A DNA stretch of 64,000 bases from an uncultured Clostridia bacterium (GCA_904419075.1 CAJFQM010000002.1:1-64000); one strand, 5' to 3'; counted from the first letter of the stretch, positions 8,220 through 16,499 are shown. Notes: generated by a model not told the origin, from the letters alone. Translations and numbers: made by a program.

Positions 8220-8597
8220 ATGAAAAAAGAAAATTACGAATTATATATCAATAAAACTATAGAATTTCGGGCTGATTTAGATAAAACATGCGGAAAAATG
8301 ATTTATTTTACCGTTAAATCTAATGGCTATATAGGACATGGTCCTATCTATCTAGATGAAATAACATTAAAATCAGCAATTAAAATTTTATCTAAAATGG
8401 TGGAAACACTAGATGGAGAATTTATTTTACAAGATGTGGAATCGCTTGAATATTACATAAAAATAAATGTTTCTGATAACGGAGTGAGGGTTGAAGGACG
8501 TATAGGAGATTATAACCAAAACCAATTACAGTTTGGTTTTTTGGCTGATCAAACTTTATTAAGTCTATTACTAAAAGTATTAGAACAATTAAAATAA
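8220..8597 (+). CDS. Immunity-like protein for the third tip
   Basis: A 125-residue protein. The ATG at 8220 is preferred over an in-frame ATG at 8214 because AAGGAG lies 7 nt before it. No domain is recognised with confidence; it looks all-beta in the middle (VESLEYYIKINVSDNGVRVE) with a C-terminal helix (ADQTLLSLLLKVLEQLK), loosely like WapI-type immunity proteins. That likeness is weak. The immunity role is inferred from its position after a toxin tip and before a strong terminator. Confidence 0.6.
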   Translation: MKKENYELYINKTIEFRADLDKTCGKMIYFTVKSNGYIGHGPIYLDEITLKSAIKILSKMVETLDGEFILQDVESLEYYIKINVSDNGVRVEGRIGDYNQNQLQFGFLADQTLLSLLLKVLEQLK

Positions 8598-8654
8598 TAT
8601 AAGAGTTGAATTAAAATTATTGTAAAATTTATATAAATTTGTTTATTTAGGAAA

Positions 8655-8698
8655 AGCAGAGATTTTCAAGTTTTCCCTGTAAATCTCTGCTTTCTTTT
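8655..8698 (+). terminator. Terminator closing cassette 5
   Basis: AGCAGAGATTT and AAATCTCTGCT form a perfect 11-bp stem with a 15-nt loop, followed by TTCTTTT. Confidence 0.85.
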
Positions 8699-8703
8699 AT
8701 ATC

Positions 8704-8773
8704 TTAACAAATTTTGCAAATCGAGTATAATAAATATAAATTAGAACTCACGTACGAATTGGTCGTAGGCACT
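8704..8773 (+). repeat. Truncated sixth cassette leader with promoter copy
   Basis: Repeats 7244-7313: TTAACA, 16 nt, TATAAT, then AATATAAATTAGAACTCACG and the pre-toxin DNA CGTACGAATTGGTCGTAGGC. The match stops at CACT (8773), where unrelated sequence begins. This marks the downstream edge of the array. Confidence 0.75.
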
Positions 8774-8817
8774 TTAATGTATGTTGTCTATTTATTTCAA
8801 AACCATCAGGTTTGGAT

Positions 8818-9102
8818 TTATGTGTAAATGTGTGGTGGAGCTCTAGAAAGATAATTAGAACACAAACCGATAATGGCCGCAAGCGTAACTTTTGTATCAT
8901 TATAGAAAGCGTTAAGAGCTTGGTTAACCCAATATTCTTCGTTGTCAATTTGTGGTACATAATCTTTGCTGTCGTACACTTTCCGATTTTGCGGATTGTC
9001 ATAATTGGATTTGTCGTTTGGATATTTTGTTGAAACTCTATAATCATTTTCAATTTTTATTTGTGCATCAAATGATTTATAATGTGCTTGATCTGAGCAA
9101 TC
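8818..9102 (-). pseudogene. Unidentified 94-codon open fragment on the minus strand
   Basis: The minus strand is open from just inside a stop at 9103-9105 to a stop at 8818-8820, without an ATG near its start. The translation looks protein-like and hydrophilic, with SFDAQIKIENDYRVSTKYP, KVYDSKDYVPQIDNEEYW and ALNAFYNDTKVTLAAIIG, unlike the low-complexity output of the other frames here. It is probably the remnant of a gene cut by the rearrangement that joined the array to the GH32 remnant. I do not recognise the family. Confidence 0.35.
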
Positions 9103-9808
9103 TTAGAGTAGGGCAAGCCAATGTGAAAACGCCGGCAGATATCCAAGTCGTGTCTTCCCCCGAAGGAAAAATCATTTTGTCGGCCTGGATGAATCTTTGG
9201 AATCGCACGAGGGTAACGGATTGTCTCGGTCACGGCTGGCAGGGAATGCTGACGCTTCCGCGGGAGCTTGCCGTAAAAGACGGAAGGCTGTTGCAAAAAA
9301 CCGTCTCCGCTCTTGCAAAATGTCTAAAAAATTCCGTTTCGGTCAATGATACTTTGACGGGGGAGAAAAGCTATGCAGGAATAGAGGGAAGGACGCTCTG
9401 CCTCCGCGTCAAAGCGGATATTTCCTCTTGTCGTCGTTTCGGCGTCAAGGTGTTGTCTGATGGCGCGCATTTTTTATCTGCCGTTTACGACAGAGAGAAA
9501 CAGCAATTTATTCTTGACCGTAGAAAAAGCCTTCACCGCATTAAAGGTCATGAACGGGAGCAAGGGGCGAAGAAATACGGGTTTTGCCGTACGATTGCGG
9601 TGGCAGGTTTTTTGAAATGGAAATCCGGCTGGATAAATGCGAGGCGGAAGTCTTTTTGGGCGACGGAGAGGGGGTATTGAGTATGTTGACCTATAACGGG
9701 AACGGTGAAAAGGTTTTCTTTTTTGCAGAGGGCAAAGCCGAGCTGCATATAGAAAAGAGAGAGGCGTGCCTACGCCTTTGCTGTAGAGAAAAGACTTGCA
9801 AAAAATAG
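9094..9808 (+). pseudogene. GH32 sucrase/fructosidase C-terminal remnant
   Basis: Residues such as SAWMNLWNR and GHGWQGMLTLPRELAVKDGR match the end of the five-bladed propeller of GH32 enzymes (sucrose-6-phosphate hydrolase or beta-fructosidase), and LDKCEAEVFLGDGEGVLSM matches the C-terminal beta-sandwich. The N-terminal half, including the catalytic NDPNG region, is absent. A frameshift near the TTTTTT at 9610-9615 separates TIAVAGFLK from MEIRLDKCEAEVFL. It is therefore inactive. It points to a former sucrose/fructan utilisation locus truncated where the RHS island begins. Confidence 0.8.
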
Positions 9809-9823
9809 ATAAAAAAAGAATAT

Positions 9824-10352
9824 ATGGATAAAATTCTCAGTTTTAATATTTCCGACGATAAAAAGTTAAATTTTGGCGTTATGGCGCTCAGTTCGTCTTT
9901 GCGGACGGATATTTTGAAAATACTTTCCGTTCAGAGCCGAAGCGTCAACGAAATTGCCTTTCAGCTGAATATTTCTAAATCCACGGTTTCTGTAAATTTG
10001 AAGATACTCGAAGAAGCGGGATTGGTGATGTCGGAATACCAAGCGGGCAGACACGGCTCCATGAAACTCTGTTCGATTGTCAATGAACGGCTGACGGTAA
10101 ATCTAATGAACAACCGAGGTCAGGCAGATACGCAACTTTATACGGTGGAGTTGCCGATCGGCGGCTATACGGATTTTTATATCAGTTCTCCGCCCTGAGG
10201 ACTCTCGTTACGGAGGAGAAATATATCGGCCGCGACGATTACGTCGTTCCTTTCTATAATGTGGAACGTTTTCGGACACAGCTTTTGTGGTTCCGCAGTG
10301 ATTCATAGAATATAAATTTCCGAAAGAAATTTCCGGCCGAAAGAGAAAATAA
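9824..10352 (+). pseudogene. ArsR-like winged-helix regulator, frameshifted
   Basis: The first 124 codons carry a winged helix: ALSSSLRTDILKILSVQSRS, NEIAFQLNISKSTVSVNLKI and LEEAGLVMSEYQAGRHGSMK. The frame then stops at TGA (10196-10198), while the family's expected continuation appears in other frames: VTEEKYIGRDDYVVPFYN and FRTQLLWF, then FIEYKFPKEISGRK. At least two frameshifts thus break the gene; a truncated DNA-binding fragment could still be made. It sits between the GH32 remnant and the DUF4965 gene and may once have controlled a sugar locus. Confidence 0.7.
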
Positions 10353-10416
10353 AAATTTCGGATACGCGGATACGGAAAAAATTTATCAAACAGGTAAAAA
10401 ATTTTCACTTTTTTGA

Positions 10417-10448
10417 TTGACTATTTCGGAAAAATGTTTTAATATAAT
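10417..10448 (+). promoter_or_regulatory. Promoter of the DUF4965 gene
   Basis: TTGACT (10417-10422) with TAATAT after 17 nt or TATAAT after 20 nt, then a short leader with AAGGAAGGAAA before the ATG at 10496. Confidence 0.5.
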
Positions 10449-10495
10449 AGAAACAAAATAAAAATTTGTAAAAATCAATAAGGAAGGAAATTGAG

Positions 10496-12514
10496 ATGAA
10501 CAGAATTTTGCCGGCGTATCCTCTCTTCGTCAAAGACCCGAACTTTTCTCTTTGGGCGGTAACGGAAGAACTTTGCGGCGCAAATCTCCAAAGTTGGTGG
10601 GGCGCGGAAAAGAAAATTTACGGATTTTTGAAAACGGGCGGAAAAACCTATTGTTTTATGGGAAATGCCGAAGATTTTTCCTGCTTCGGAGCGGAAAAAG
10701 CGAAACAGCTTTCCCTTTCCGTTACGGCTTTTTCCACCGATTACGAATTTTCGGCGGGGGAAGCGAAGCTGAAACTTAAATTCGTCTCTCCCCTGCCCCC
10801 GGATGATCTCGATTTGTTCTCCATGCCCGTCTGTTATATGGAATACGAAATTTCGGGGGTAGAGGATGCCGAACTTTCCGTATTCGTCAACCGCCGTATC
10901 TCCTATAACGACGTCGCAGAAAATGCAAACCGCGGCGTCCGCGGCGGAGTAATCGCGCTGAACGGTTTTGAAAGCGCATTTATGGGGCTTAAACGGCAAA
11001 TGCCGCTTTCGAATAACGACGATGCCGTCGGCGCGGATTGGGGATATTTCTACCTTTCGGGTGAAAACGCGTATATTTTGGACGAAAAGGACCTTTCCGC
11101 TTATCTTTCCCGCGGTTTCAAGGATTTTTCGGGAGACAGCGAAGAAAAATATATGGGCTCTCTGAACGTCGGGACAAAGGGCGCGGTGATGCTCGGATAT
11201 GACGACGTTGTATCCATAGACTATTTCGGGGATTTTCTGAAAGGATATTATCTCGGAAAACATACGATTACAGAGGCTTTGGAATACATCTTCAAAAATT
11301 ATCCTTCCGTCGACGGCGATTTGACGGCGTTCGACGAAGATCTGAAAAAACGTGCGGAAAAGTACGGCGGGGAATATCTCGACGTTTTGTACGCTTCTCT
11401 GCGTCAGAGTATGGCTGCGCATAAATTGGTGCAGGACAAGGAGGGAAACCTTCTTTTCCTGTCCAAGGAATGTTGTTCCAACGGCTGTATTGCAACGGTG
11501 GACGTCAGTTATCCTTCCATACCGCTCTTTCTTTTATATAATCCCGAACTGATTAAGGGAATGATGCGTCCGATTCTGAAATTTTCAAAAATGCCCGTGT
11601 GGAATTACGATTTCGCTCCGCATGATGCAGGGACGTATCCCGCCTGTTGCGGGCAGGTATACGGTCTCAAAACGGATAAGACGCATTACCACGGGAATTA
11701 TGCGAAAGAGGGTTGGCTGGAAACTCATTCGCCGCTTTATTTGCTGCCCGCATCTTTCGACGCCTATGATTTCAATATGCAGATGCCGGTGGAGGAATGC
11801 GCCAATATGCTGATAATGTTCCTCGCCTGTTATCGTTTTGACGGCGATATCAACTTTTTCAGGCAGGACTATGCCCTTGCGGAGCTTTGGGTGGAATATC
11901 TCGTCCGCTACGGATTGAAACCGGAAAACCAGCTCTGTACGGACGACTTTGCGGGGCATCTCAAAAATAATGTCAATTTGGCGATCAAGGCCACGGTGGG
12001 GATCGCTGCCTATGCAGAACTCACCGTCGCCTGCGGAAAGGCGGAGGTCGGAGCAAAATACCGCAAGATCGCGGAGGATTTCGCGGCGGAAATTTCTGCT
12101 TTCGGCACGAAGTTTTCTCACCTGCCCCTTACTTGGGATACGGGAGAAGAAACTTTCAGTCTGAAATATAATTTTGCTTTCGATAAACTTTTTAATCTCG
12201 GACTTTTCTCTCAATCGATTTTGGAAAGGGAAGTGGATTATTATCTCGAAAAATGCGGACGTTTCGGCACTCCGCTGGATACCCGCAACGGATATATCAA
12301 GAGCGATTGGCTGATGTGGACGGCTTCTCTGACGGATGATCTTTCCAAAAAGAAGAAGCTCATTTCCGCGTTGGACGTATATCTGAAACAGTCCCCCGAC
12401 AGAGTTCCTTTTTCCGATTGGTATGAGGCGAAGGACGGTTCGCATTATTATTTCCGCGCCCGTTCCGTGCAGGGCGGCTGCTTTATCCTTCTTCTCGAAG
12501 ATAAAAACAGATAA
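10496..12514 (+). CDS. DUF4965/DUF5127 glutaminase-family protein
   Basis: A 672-residue protein of the family that includes fungal glutaminase GtaA. The C-terminal half has the family's alpha/alpha-barrel motifs: VDVSYPSIPLFLLYNPELIK, MPVWNYDFAPHDAGTYP, MPVEECANMLIM and ENQLCTDDFAGHL, then NNVNLAIKATVGI. The N-terminal third is a beta-rich DUF5127-like region. No signal peptide is visible, so it should be cytoplasmic. Biochemical function in bacteria is not settled; glycosidase-like activities have been suggested for the fold. Next to sugar-related remnants, a role in carbohydrate use is plausible but unproven. It has its own promoter and a strong terminator. Confidence 0.8.
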   Translation: MNRILPAYPLFVKDPNFSLWAVTEELCGANLQSWWGAEKKIYGFLKTGGKTYCFMGNAEDFSCFGAEKAKQLSLSVTAFSTDYEFSAGEAKLKLKFVSPLPPDDLDLFSMPVCYMEYEISGVEDAELSVFVNRRISYNDVAENANRGVRGGVIALNGFESAFMGLKRQMPLSNNDDAVGADWGYFYLSGENAYILDEKDLSAYLSRGFKDFSGDSEEKYMGSLNVGTKGAVMLGYDDVVSIDYFGDFLKGYYLGKHTITEALEYIFKNYPSVDGDLTAFDEDLKKRAEKYGGEYLDVLYASLRQSMAAHKLVQDKEGNLLFLSKECCSNGCIATVDVSYPSIPLFLLYNPELIKGMMRPILKFSKMPVWNYDFAPHDAGTYPACCGQVYGLKTDKTHYHGNYAKEGWLETHSPLYLLPASFDAYDFNMQMPVEECANMLIMFLACYRFDGDINFFRQDYALAELWVEYLVRYGLKPENQLCTDDFAGHLKNNVNLAIKATVGIAAYAELTVACGKAEVGAKYRKIAEDFAAEISAFGTKFSHLPLTWDTGEETFSLKYNFAFDKLFNLGLFSQSILEREVDYYLEKCGRFGTPLDTRNGYIKSDWLMWTASLTDDLSKKKKLISALDVYLKQSPDRVPFSDWYEAKDGSHYYFRARSVQGGCFILLLEDKNR

Positions 12515-12580
12515 AGACTGCTGAAAACGAAAAAGGTAAAAGGTCTGGTTTTCGAAGCAAACAGATTTAGCTTATATGAG

Positions 12581-12623
12581 CAAACGCCGAGCGAAAATTT
12601 TTTAAATTTTCGCTCGGCGTTTG
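12581..12623. terminator. Bidirectional terminator between convergent genes
   Basis: CAAACGCCGAGCGAAAATTT and AAATTTTCGCTCGGCGTTTG form a long near-perfect stem between the DUF4965 gene and the CAT-like gene on the other strand. Confidence 0.85.
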
Positions 12624-12643
12624 GTTATCCGATAAATAATAAT

Positions 12644-13300
12644 TTAGTCCTCGAACCATTCTTTATAATTTGTCAACATTTTTTGAAGCTCGTTTATAAA
12701 GCTGCTTGTATGAAATCCGTCGCAGACAGAATGATTGACTTGTATGGATAAAGGTAACAATATTCTCTTACGATCTTCAAAAAATTCCCCGACGGTAAAT
12801 ATCGGCAATAAATATTTTTCGCTTTTTGATATGTTCAGATGAAAGCCTGTAAATGATACCCAAGGGATCGAGGATATATTTATAAAATTACTTTCCGTGC
12901 GTGGTTTTGTGATAAAGCCTTTTGCGTTGCCGTATTCTTGAATATCATTTTTATAGTTACTATAAAATCTTTTAAAGTTACCGTCATACTCGGTCCATAT
13001 GTTTGAAAAAGTATTATCGTCTTTATGAAAAATCGTATATGTAGGATTGACAAAACTATAATATCCCAATCTGCCTTTTTCGTCCAATGCCATTCTAAAT
13101 TCGATGTGCGTATTTGCCGTTTTCGTAATCGCAAACAAAATGACGGGATAAAATTTATATCCCCTTTTTTTTAATTCGTTCAATATCCCCGTTATATCTA
13201 TATTGGCGGTTATGCTGTATGAACAGGGTACTTCGTTCAGGTAATGCAGAAAATGTTCTTTTCGCTCATATTTTTCCAAATCTATTATTTTGAAACTCAT
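12644..13300 (-). CDS. Chloramphenicol acetyltransferase-type (CatA family) enzyme
   Basis: A 218-residue protein, the usual CatA length. The catalytic block is QVNHSVCDGFHTSSFINELQ: the general-base His and the structural Asp of HxxxDG are present, but the preceding His of the common HH pair is Asn. The N-terminal VPCSYSITANIDIT and the middle FSNIWTEYDGNF match the family. Many chromosomal CatA-like proteins acetylate other hydroxyls or confer little resistance, so antibiotic resistance should not be assumed. It is transcribed alone, convergent to the DUF4965 gene. Confidence 0.8.
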   Translation of the reverse strand: MSFKIIDLEKYERKEHFLHYLNEVPCSYSITANIDITGILNELKKRGYKFYPVILFAITKTANTHIEFRMALDEKGRLGYYSFVNPTYTIFHKDDNTFSNIWTEYDGNFKRFYSNYKNDIQEYGNAKGFITKPRTESNFINISSIPWVSFTGFHLNISKSEKYLLPIFTVGEFFEDRKRILLPLSIQVNHSVCDGFHTSSFINELQKMLTNYKEWFED

Positions 13301-13464
13301 GGTTCTTGTTTTTCCGTTATTGAGCTTATTTGCCGTTTGTCTTACCGATATAACTTTTTTCTTTCTCCATCCACGGGTCCGTACTTATTTCACCGAAATA
13401 GCTTTCTCTCGGAAATTGCGGTGGACGGAAAAGAGTAAAAATCCTTAAAAGTCATAAATCGGAT

Positions 13465-14310
13465 TTATGCCGCCAACTGAGGAATGACGAGGGAGAGAAT
13501 GACGACGGCTCCCAACGCGATACGATACCAGCCGAAGGGCTTGAAGTTATGTTTCTTGACAAAGTTCATCAAAAACTTGATCGCGAGCAACGAGACGATA
13601 AACGCGACGGCGGATCCGAGCAGGAGAACGAGAACTTCCGTTCCGCCCAAGACGCCTCCGCCGATAAAAAATTTCAGTATTTTGAAACCGCTTGCGCCGA
13701 TCATTACGGGGACGGCGAGGAAGAAGGTAAATTCCGCGGCTGCGGGGCGGGCCACTCCGACGAGCAGAGCGCCCAAAATCGTCGCGCCCGAACGGGAGGT
13801 TCCCGGAATGAGGGAGAGTACCTGAAACGCTCCGATGATAATGGCGGTCTTGTAGTCGATATCCTGTGTGGTCTGAATCCGAAATTCCCGTTTTTTGTTG
13901 CGGTTTTCTACGACGATAAAGGCGATACCGTAGATAATCAGCATGAGCGAGATGACGAGCGGAGTATGCAGATATTCTTCGAGAACGTCGTCCAAGGGAA
14001 TCCCGATGATTGCGGCGGGAAGACAGGCGACGAGGACTTTGCCCCAGAGGGAGAAAATATCCTTTTGCACGACGGGTTTTTCCCTGAAACGGAAAGGAAA
14101 CAGTTTTTTCCAAAACAGCACTACGACGGCTAAAATTGCGCCCAACTGAATGACGACGAAGAACATGGATTTGAATTCTTCGGTCACGTTTTTGAGTGGC
14201 CAGAAGCTGTCGAACAGAAGCATGTGTCCGGTGCTGGAAATAGGGAGCCATTCTGTGATTCCCTCTATAATGCCGAGAAGGATAACTTGTAGGATAACAA
14301 TAAAGCCCAT
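13465..14310 (-). CDS. uppP: Undecaprenyl-diphosphatase UppP (BacA)
   Basis: A 281-residue integral membrane protein with about eight helices. It dephosphorylates undecaprenyl pyrophosphate so the lipid carrier of cell-wall synthesis can be reused. The two active-site motifs are present: EGITEWLPISSTGHM near the N-terminus and PGTSRSGATILGA in the middle. Extra copies of such genes give bacitracin tolerance. It stands alone, with intergenic DNA on both sides. Confidence 0.95.
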   Translation of the reverse strand: MGFIVILQVILLGIIEGITEWLPISSTGHMLLFDSFWPLKNVTEEFKSMFFVVIQLGAILAVVVLFWKKLFPFRFREKPVVQKDIFSLWGKVLVACLPAAIIGIPLDDVLEEYLHTPLVISLMLIIYGIAFIVVENRNKKREFRIQTTQDIDYKTAIIIGAFQVLSLIPGTSRSGATILGALLVGVARPAAAEFTFFLAVPVMIGASGFKILKFFIGGGVLGGTEVLVLLLGSAVAFIVSLLAIKFLMNFVKKHNFKPFGWYRIALGAVVILSLVIPQLAA

Positions 14311-14438
14311 GAAAATTCTCCCGTTTCGTTATACATACAATATGCAAGAATGACAAAATTATAACATGGATTTTGCGATATGTCAACAATATTCACGAGA
14401 ATTTCGTAAAAATAAACAAAAAATTTTCGTTAAAACTA

Positions 14439-14467
14439 TTGCAATTGCCTTTAAGATGTGTTATAAT
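14439..14467 (+). promoter_or_regulatory. Promoter of the cold-shock gene
   Basis: TTGCAA, 17 nt, TATAAT (14462-14467). Transcription would start near 14474 and leave a leader of about 120 nt before the ATG, the long 5' UTR typical of cold-inducible csp mRNAs. Confidence 0.65.
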
Positions 14468-14595
14468 GATAACGTATTCAAGATAGAAACTGTAAACGAC
14501 TACGGTTTTGCTTTTGCCTTATGCAACACGAGATCGACGTTTGAACGTTCTTATTCAGGGTACAAAAATTTTTATTTCTTATGGAGGTACCCGAG

Positions 14596-14808
14596 ATGAG
14601 TCAAGGTACGGTTAAGTGGTTTAATTCTGAAAAAGGCTATGGCTTTATTGCAAACGATGAGGGCGGCGACGACGTTTTCGTACATTATTCTGCCATTCAG
14701 GCGGAAGGCTATAAGAGTCTGAAAGAGGGGCAGAAAGTTTCTTTCGAGACGGAAACCGATCCCAAGAACCCCAATAAGTTGCGGGCGGTCAACGTTACGG
14801 CTCTGTAA
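14596..14808 (+). CDS. Cold-shock protein (CspA family)
   Basis: A 70-residue single-domain RNA chaperone. Both RNA-binding motifs are present, [15 protein letters not shown] (RNP1) and DVFVHYSAI (RNP2). The ATG at 14596 follows GGAGG by 8 nt; the in-frame region upstream is leader, not protein. A monocistronic unit, with a G-rich terminator-like element downstream. Confidence 0.95.
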   Translation: MSQGTVKWFNSEKGYGFIANDEGGDDVFVHYSAIQAEGYKSLKEGQKVSFETETDPKNPNKLRAVNVTAL

Positions 14809-14898
14809 TTTTTTTGAGCGAAAGAAAGGCGAAAGTGTTTTTGTGGCGGCCGCGTTATCGGCAAGATTTGTGCTGCACGGCGAAAATCTGTATTTTCA

Positions 14899-14945
14899 AC
14901 CCCACTCGTCTTGACATTTAGACGGGGGGGGGGTCTTTTTATTTG
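14899..14945 (+). terminator. Probable csp terminator containing a G10 tract
   Basis: CCCCACTCGTCT and AGACG plus a run of ten G (14924-14933) can pair around TGACATTT, followed by TCTTTTTATTT. The outer part pairs only through C4 with the G-run, so the exact fold is uncertain. Confidence 0.5.
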
Positions 14946-14959
14946 AAGGAATTGATTGC

Positions 14960-16000
14960 ATGCAAGATAATGAAAAATTTCCCGCGGAAGACGAGGCGAG
15001 GTCCGTTTCGTCTTCGCCTTCGTCTGTCTCCCCGCAACCGCACCCGTCGGAAGCGGAGCGGGAAAAGACAAAGTCTCGTTCTGTTTCGGGCGAGGAACAA
15101 TTAAATATTTGTTCTGATGACGGGGAGAAATCAAATTCTTGTTCCGCTGTGGAGGAAGGGCAATCGAATTCCCGTCGTGTTACAGGAGAGGAGCCTCCGC
15201 ATAAGCCTTCTTTTTGGGCTCGCTGCAAAGAGCGGTTAAAGGTATGGAAAAATGCGCTCGTTCAGGCTTTGGGCGAGCGGTCTGCGGAAGTCAAGCATGC
15301 GAAAGCGAAGCGCATCGCGGTCGGGGTAGGGCTTGCTTTAATTGTATTGTTTTTCATTGTATTTTATTTTACCGTCGGTTGGAAAATTGCCCAGTTCGTC
15401 AAAGAACCGGAAAAGTTCAAGGCCTGGCTGAAAAGTTTCGACGAAGGGAATCAGGTCGGAAGTATTCTTATTTTTATCTTTCTCCGTATCGTGCAGACGG
15501 TATTAAAGCTCATTCCCGGCGAGGCTCTGGAAATTGCCGCGGGTTGTGCGTTCGGCACTTGGGAAGGGCTGCTCTGGTGTTCGGTGGGAAGTCTTATCGG
15601 CTCGTTGATTATCGTTTTGCTGGGCAAAAAATACGGCATGAAGCTGGTAGGGCTATTCGTATCTCCCGAAAAGATGCAGTCGATTGCGTTTTTGCGGAAT
15701 AGGAAAAGGTTAAACGTCACCTTTTTCCTGCTGTATTTCATTCCGGGAACGCCTAAGGATATGTTCACTTGGCTGGTTTGCCTTACGGACGAGAATATCT
15801 TTATGTTCCTTTTGATTACGGCCGTCGCGCGAATTCCTTCCATCGTTACGTCTACTTGGTGCGGACAGGAGTTGGTCAACCAGAATTATTGGCTGTCGGC
15901 GGGGATTTTAGGCGGAACGATCCTTTTGGGGATTATCGGAGGATTAATCTATAAATTTATCTTGAATAAGCGTAAAAAGATGCAGGAAACGGAAGAATAA
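14960..16000 (+). CDS. TVP38/TMEM64-family membrane protein
   Basis: A 346-residue protein. The first ~115 residues are polar, Ser/Glu-rich and low-complexity. They are followed by hydrophobic helices from about residue 117 and the VTT/DedA-like core: LKLIPGEALEIAAGCAFGTW and LLYFIPGTPKDMFTW are the conserved re-entrant segments. Family members are lipid scramblase-like membrane proteins, and bacterial roles are poorly known. The long acidic N-terminal extension is unusual for the family, and the start could lie further in. A perfect hairpin terminator follows. Confidence 0.85.
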   Translation: MQDNEKFPAEDEARSVSSSPSSVSPQPHPSEAEREKTKSRSVSGEEQLNICSDDGEKSNSCSAVEEGQSNSRRVTGEEPPHKPSFWARCKERLKVWKNALVQALGERSAEVKHAKAKRIAVGVGLALIVLFFIVFYFTVGWKIAQFVKEPEKFKAWLKSFDEGNQVGSILIFIFLRIVQTVLKLIPGEALEIAAGCAFGTWEGLLWCSVGSLIGSLIIVLLGKKYGMKLVGLFVSPEKMQSIAFLRNRKRLNVTFFLLYFIPGTPKDMFTWLVCLTDENIFMFLLITAVARIPSIVTSTWCGQELVNQNYWLSAGILGGTILLGIIGGLIYKFILNKRKKMQETEE

Positions 16001-16003
16001 GGG

Positions 16004-16034
16004 AAAAGCGCGGCTTAAAAGCCGCGCTTTTTTT
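16004..16034 (+). terminator. Terminator
   Basis: AAAAGCGCGGCTT / AAGCCGCGCTTTTTTT perfect hairpin after the TVP38-family gene. Confidence 0.9.
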
Positions 16035-16170
16035 GTCGAACAAATCGGGAAAGTCCGAAAAATCGATGGCAAATAAGCGAAAAAGTGCGAAAAAATAAAA
16101 AATTTTTTATGTTTTTGACAATCCTCCCTATTCTTCGACGTTTTTCGACAAACAAAGACAATTTTCTCTA

Positions 16171-16199
16171 TTGATATTTTGCGTACATCATGTTATAAT
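16171..16199 (+). promoter_or_regulatory. Promoter of the 58-residue protein gene
   Basis: TTGATA, 17 nt, TATAAT (16194-16199), 32 nt before the ATG at 16232. Confidence 0.7.
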
Positions 16200-16231
16200 T
16201 AAATCACAAATTTACTTGGGAGGATAAATCT

Positions 16232-16408
16232 ATGTTATTAAATTATTGCGACAAGGAAGAAAACAAGGTGTCTCTGGAACAAATGCGCGAAGAGGTACTG
16301 GCTATGCTGAAAGTGTGCTTTGAAGGCGAAGCCGCGGAAGAGGGTGAAAAAATTCGCCTGATTCTGCCTGACGGAAAAGCCTTTTCCGTGTATGTCAGTG
16401 AAAACTGA
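16232..16408 (+). CDS. Small acidic protein, 58 residues, unknown
   Basis: MLLNYCDKEENKVSLEQMRE begins a compact acidic protein that ends with IRLILPDGKAFSVYVSEN. It has a near-consensus promoter, the ribosome binding site GGGAGG 10 nt before the ATG and its own hairpin terminator, so it is a real monocistronic gene although short. No domain or membrane segment is recognised. It lies between the TVP38-family gene and lgt. Confidence 0.7.
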   Translation: MLLNYCDKEENKVSLEQMREEVLAMLKVCFEGEAAEEGEKIRLILPDGKAFSVYVSEN

Positions 16409-16459
16409 ACGTTTTTTGTTCGGACGGGGGATTTTGTCGGAACTTATCGCAGCAAAGAC

Positions 16460-16499
16460 AAAACGCGCTATTGACAAATAGCGCGTTTTGTTGTATAAT
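16460..16499 (+). promoter_or_regulatory. Terminator hairpin overlapping the lgt promoter
   Basis: AAAACGCGCTATT (16460-16472) and AATAGCGCGTTTT (16477-16489) form a 13-bp stem with a GACA loop, terminating the 58-residue gene. The loop and flanks contain TTGACA (16471-16476), and 17 nt later comes TATAAT (16494-16499). So the 3' arm of the terminator is also the spacer of a perfect consensus promoter for lgt. Confidence 0.75.

Noticed and set aside
5828-8600. Insertion-sequence origin of the repeats in the RHS array
   Set aside because: No transposase frame, terminal inverted repeats or target-site duplications are seen; all repeats match the RHS gene, its immunity genes or their promoters and terminators.
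12644-13300. Calling the CatA-like protein a chloramphenicol resistance gene
   Set aside because: The family has many members without resistance activity, and the usual HH pair is NH here; only the fold and catalytic His are supported.
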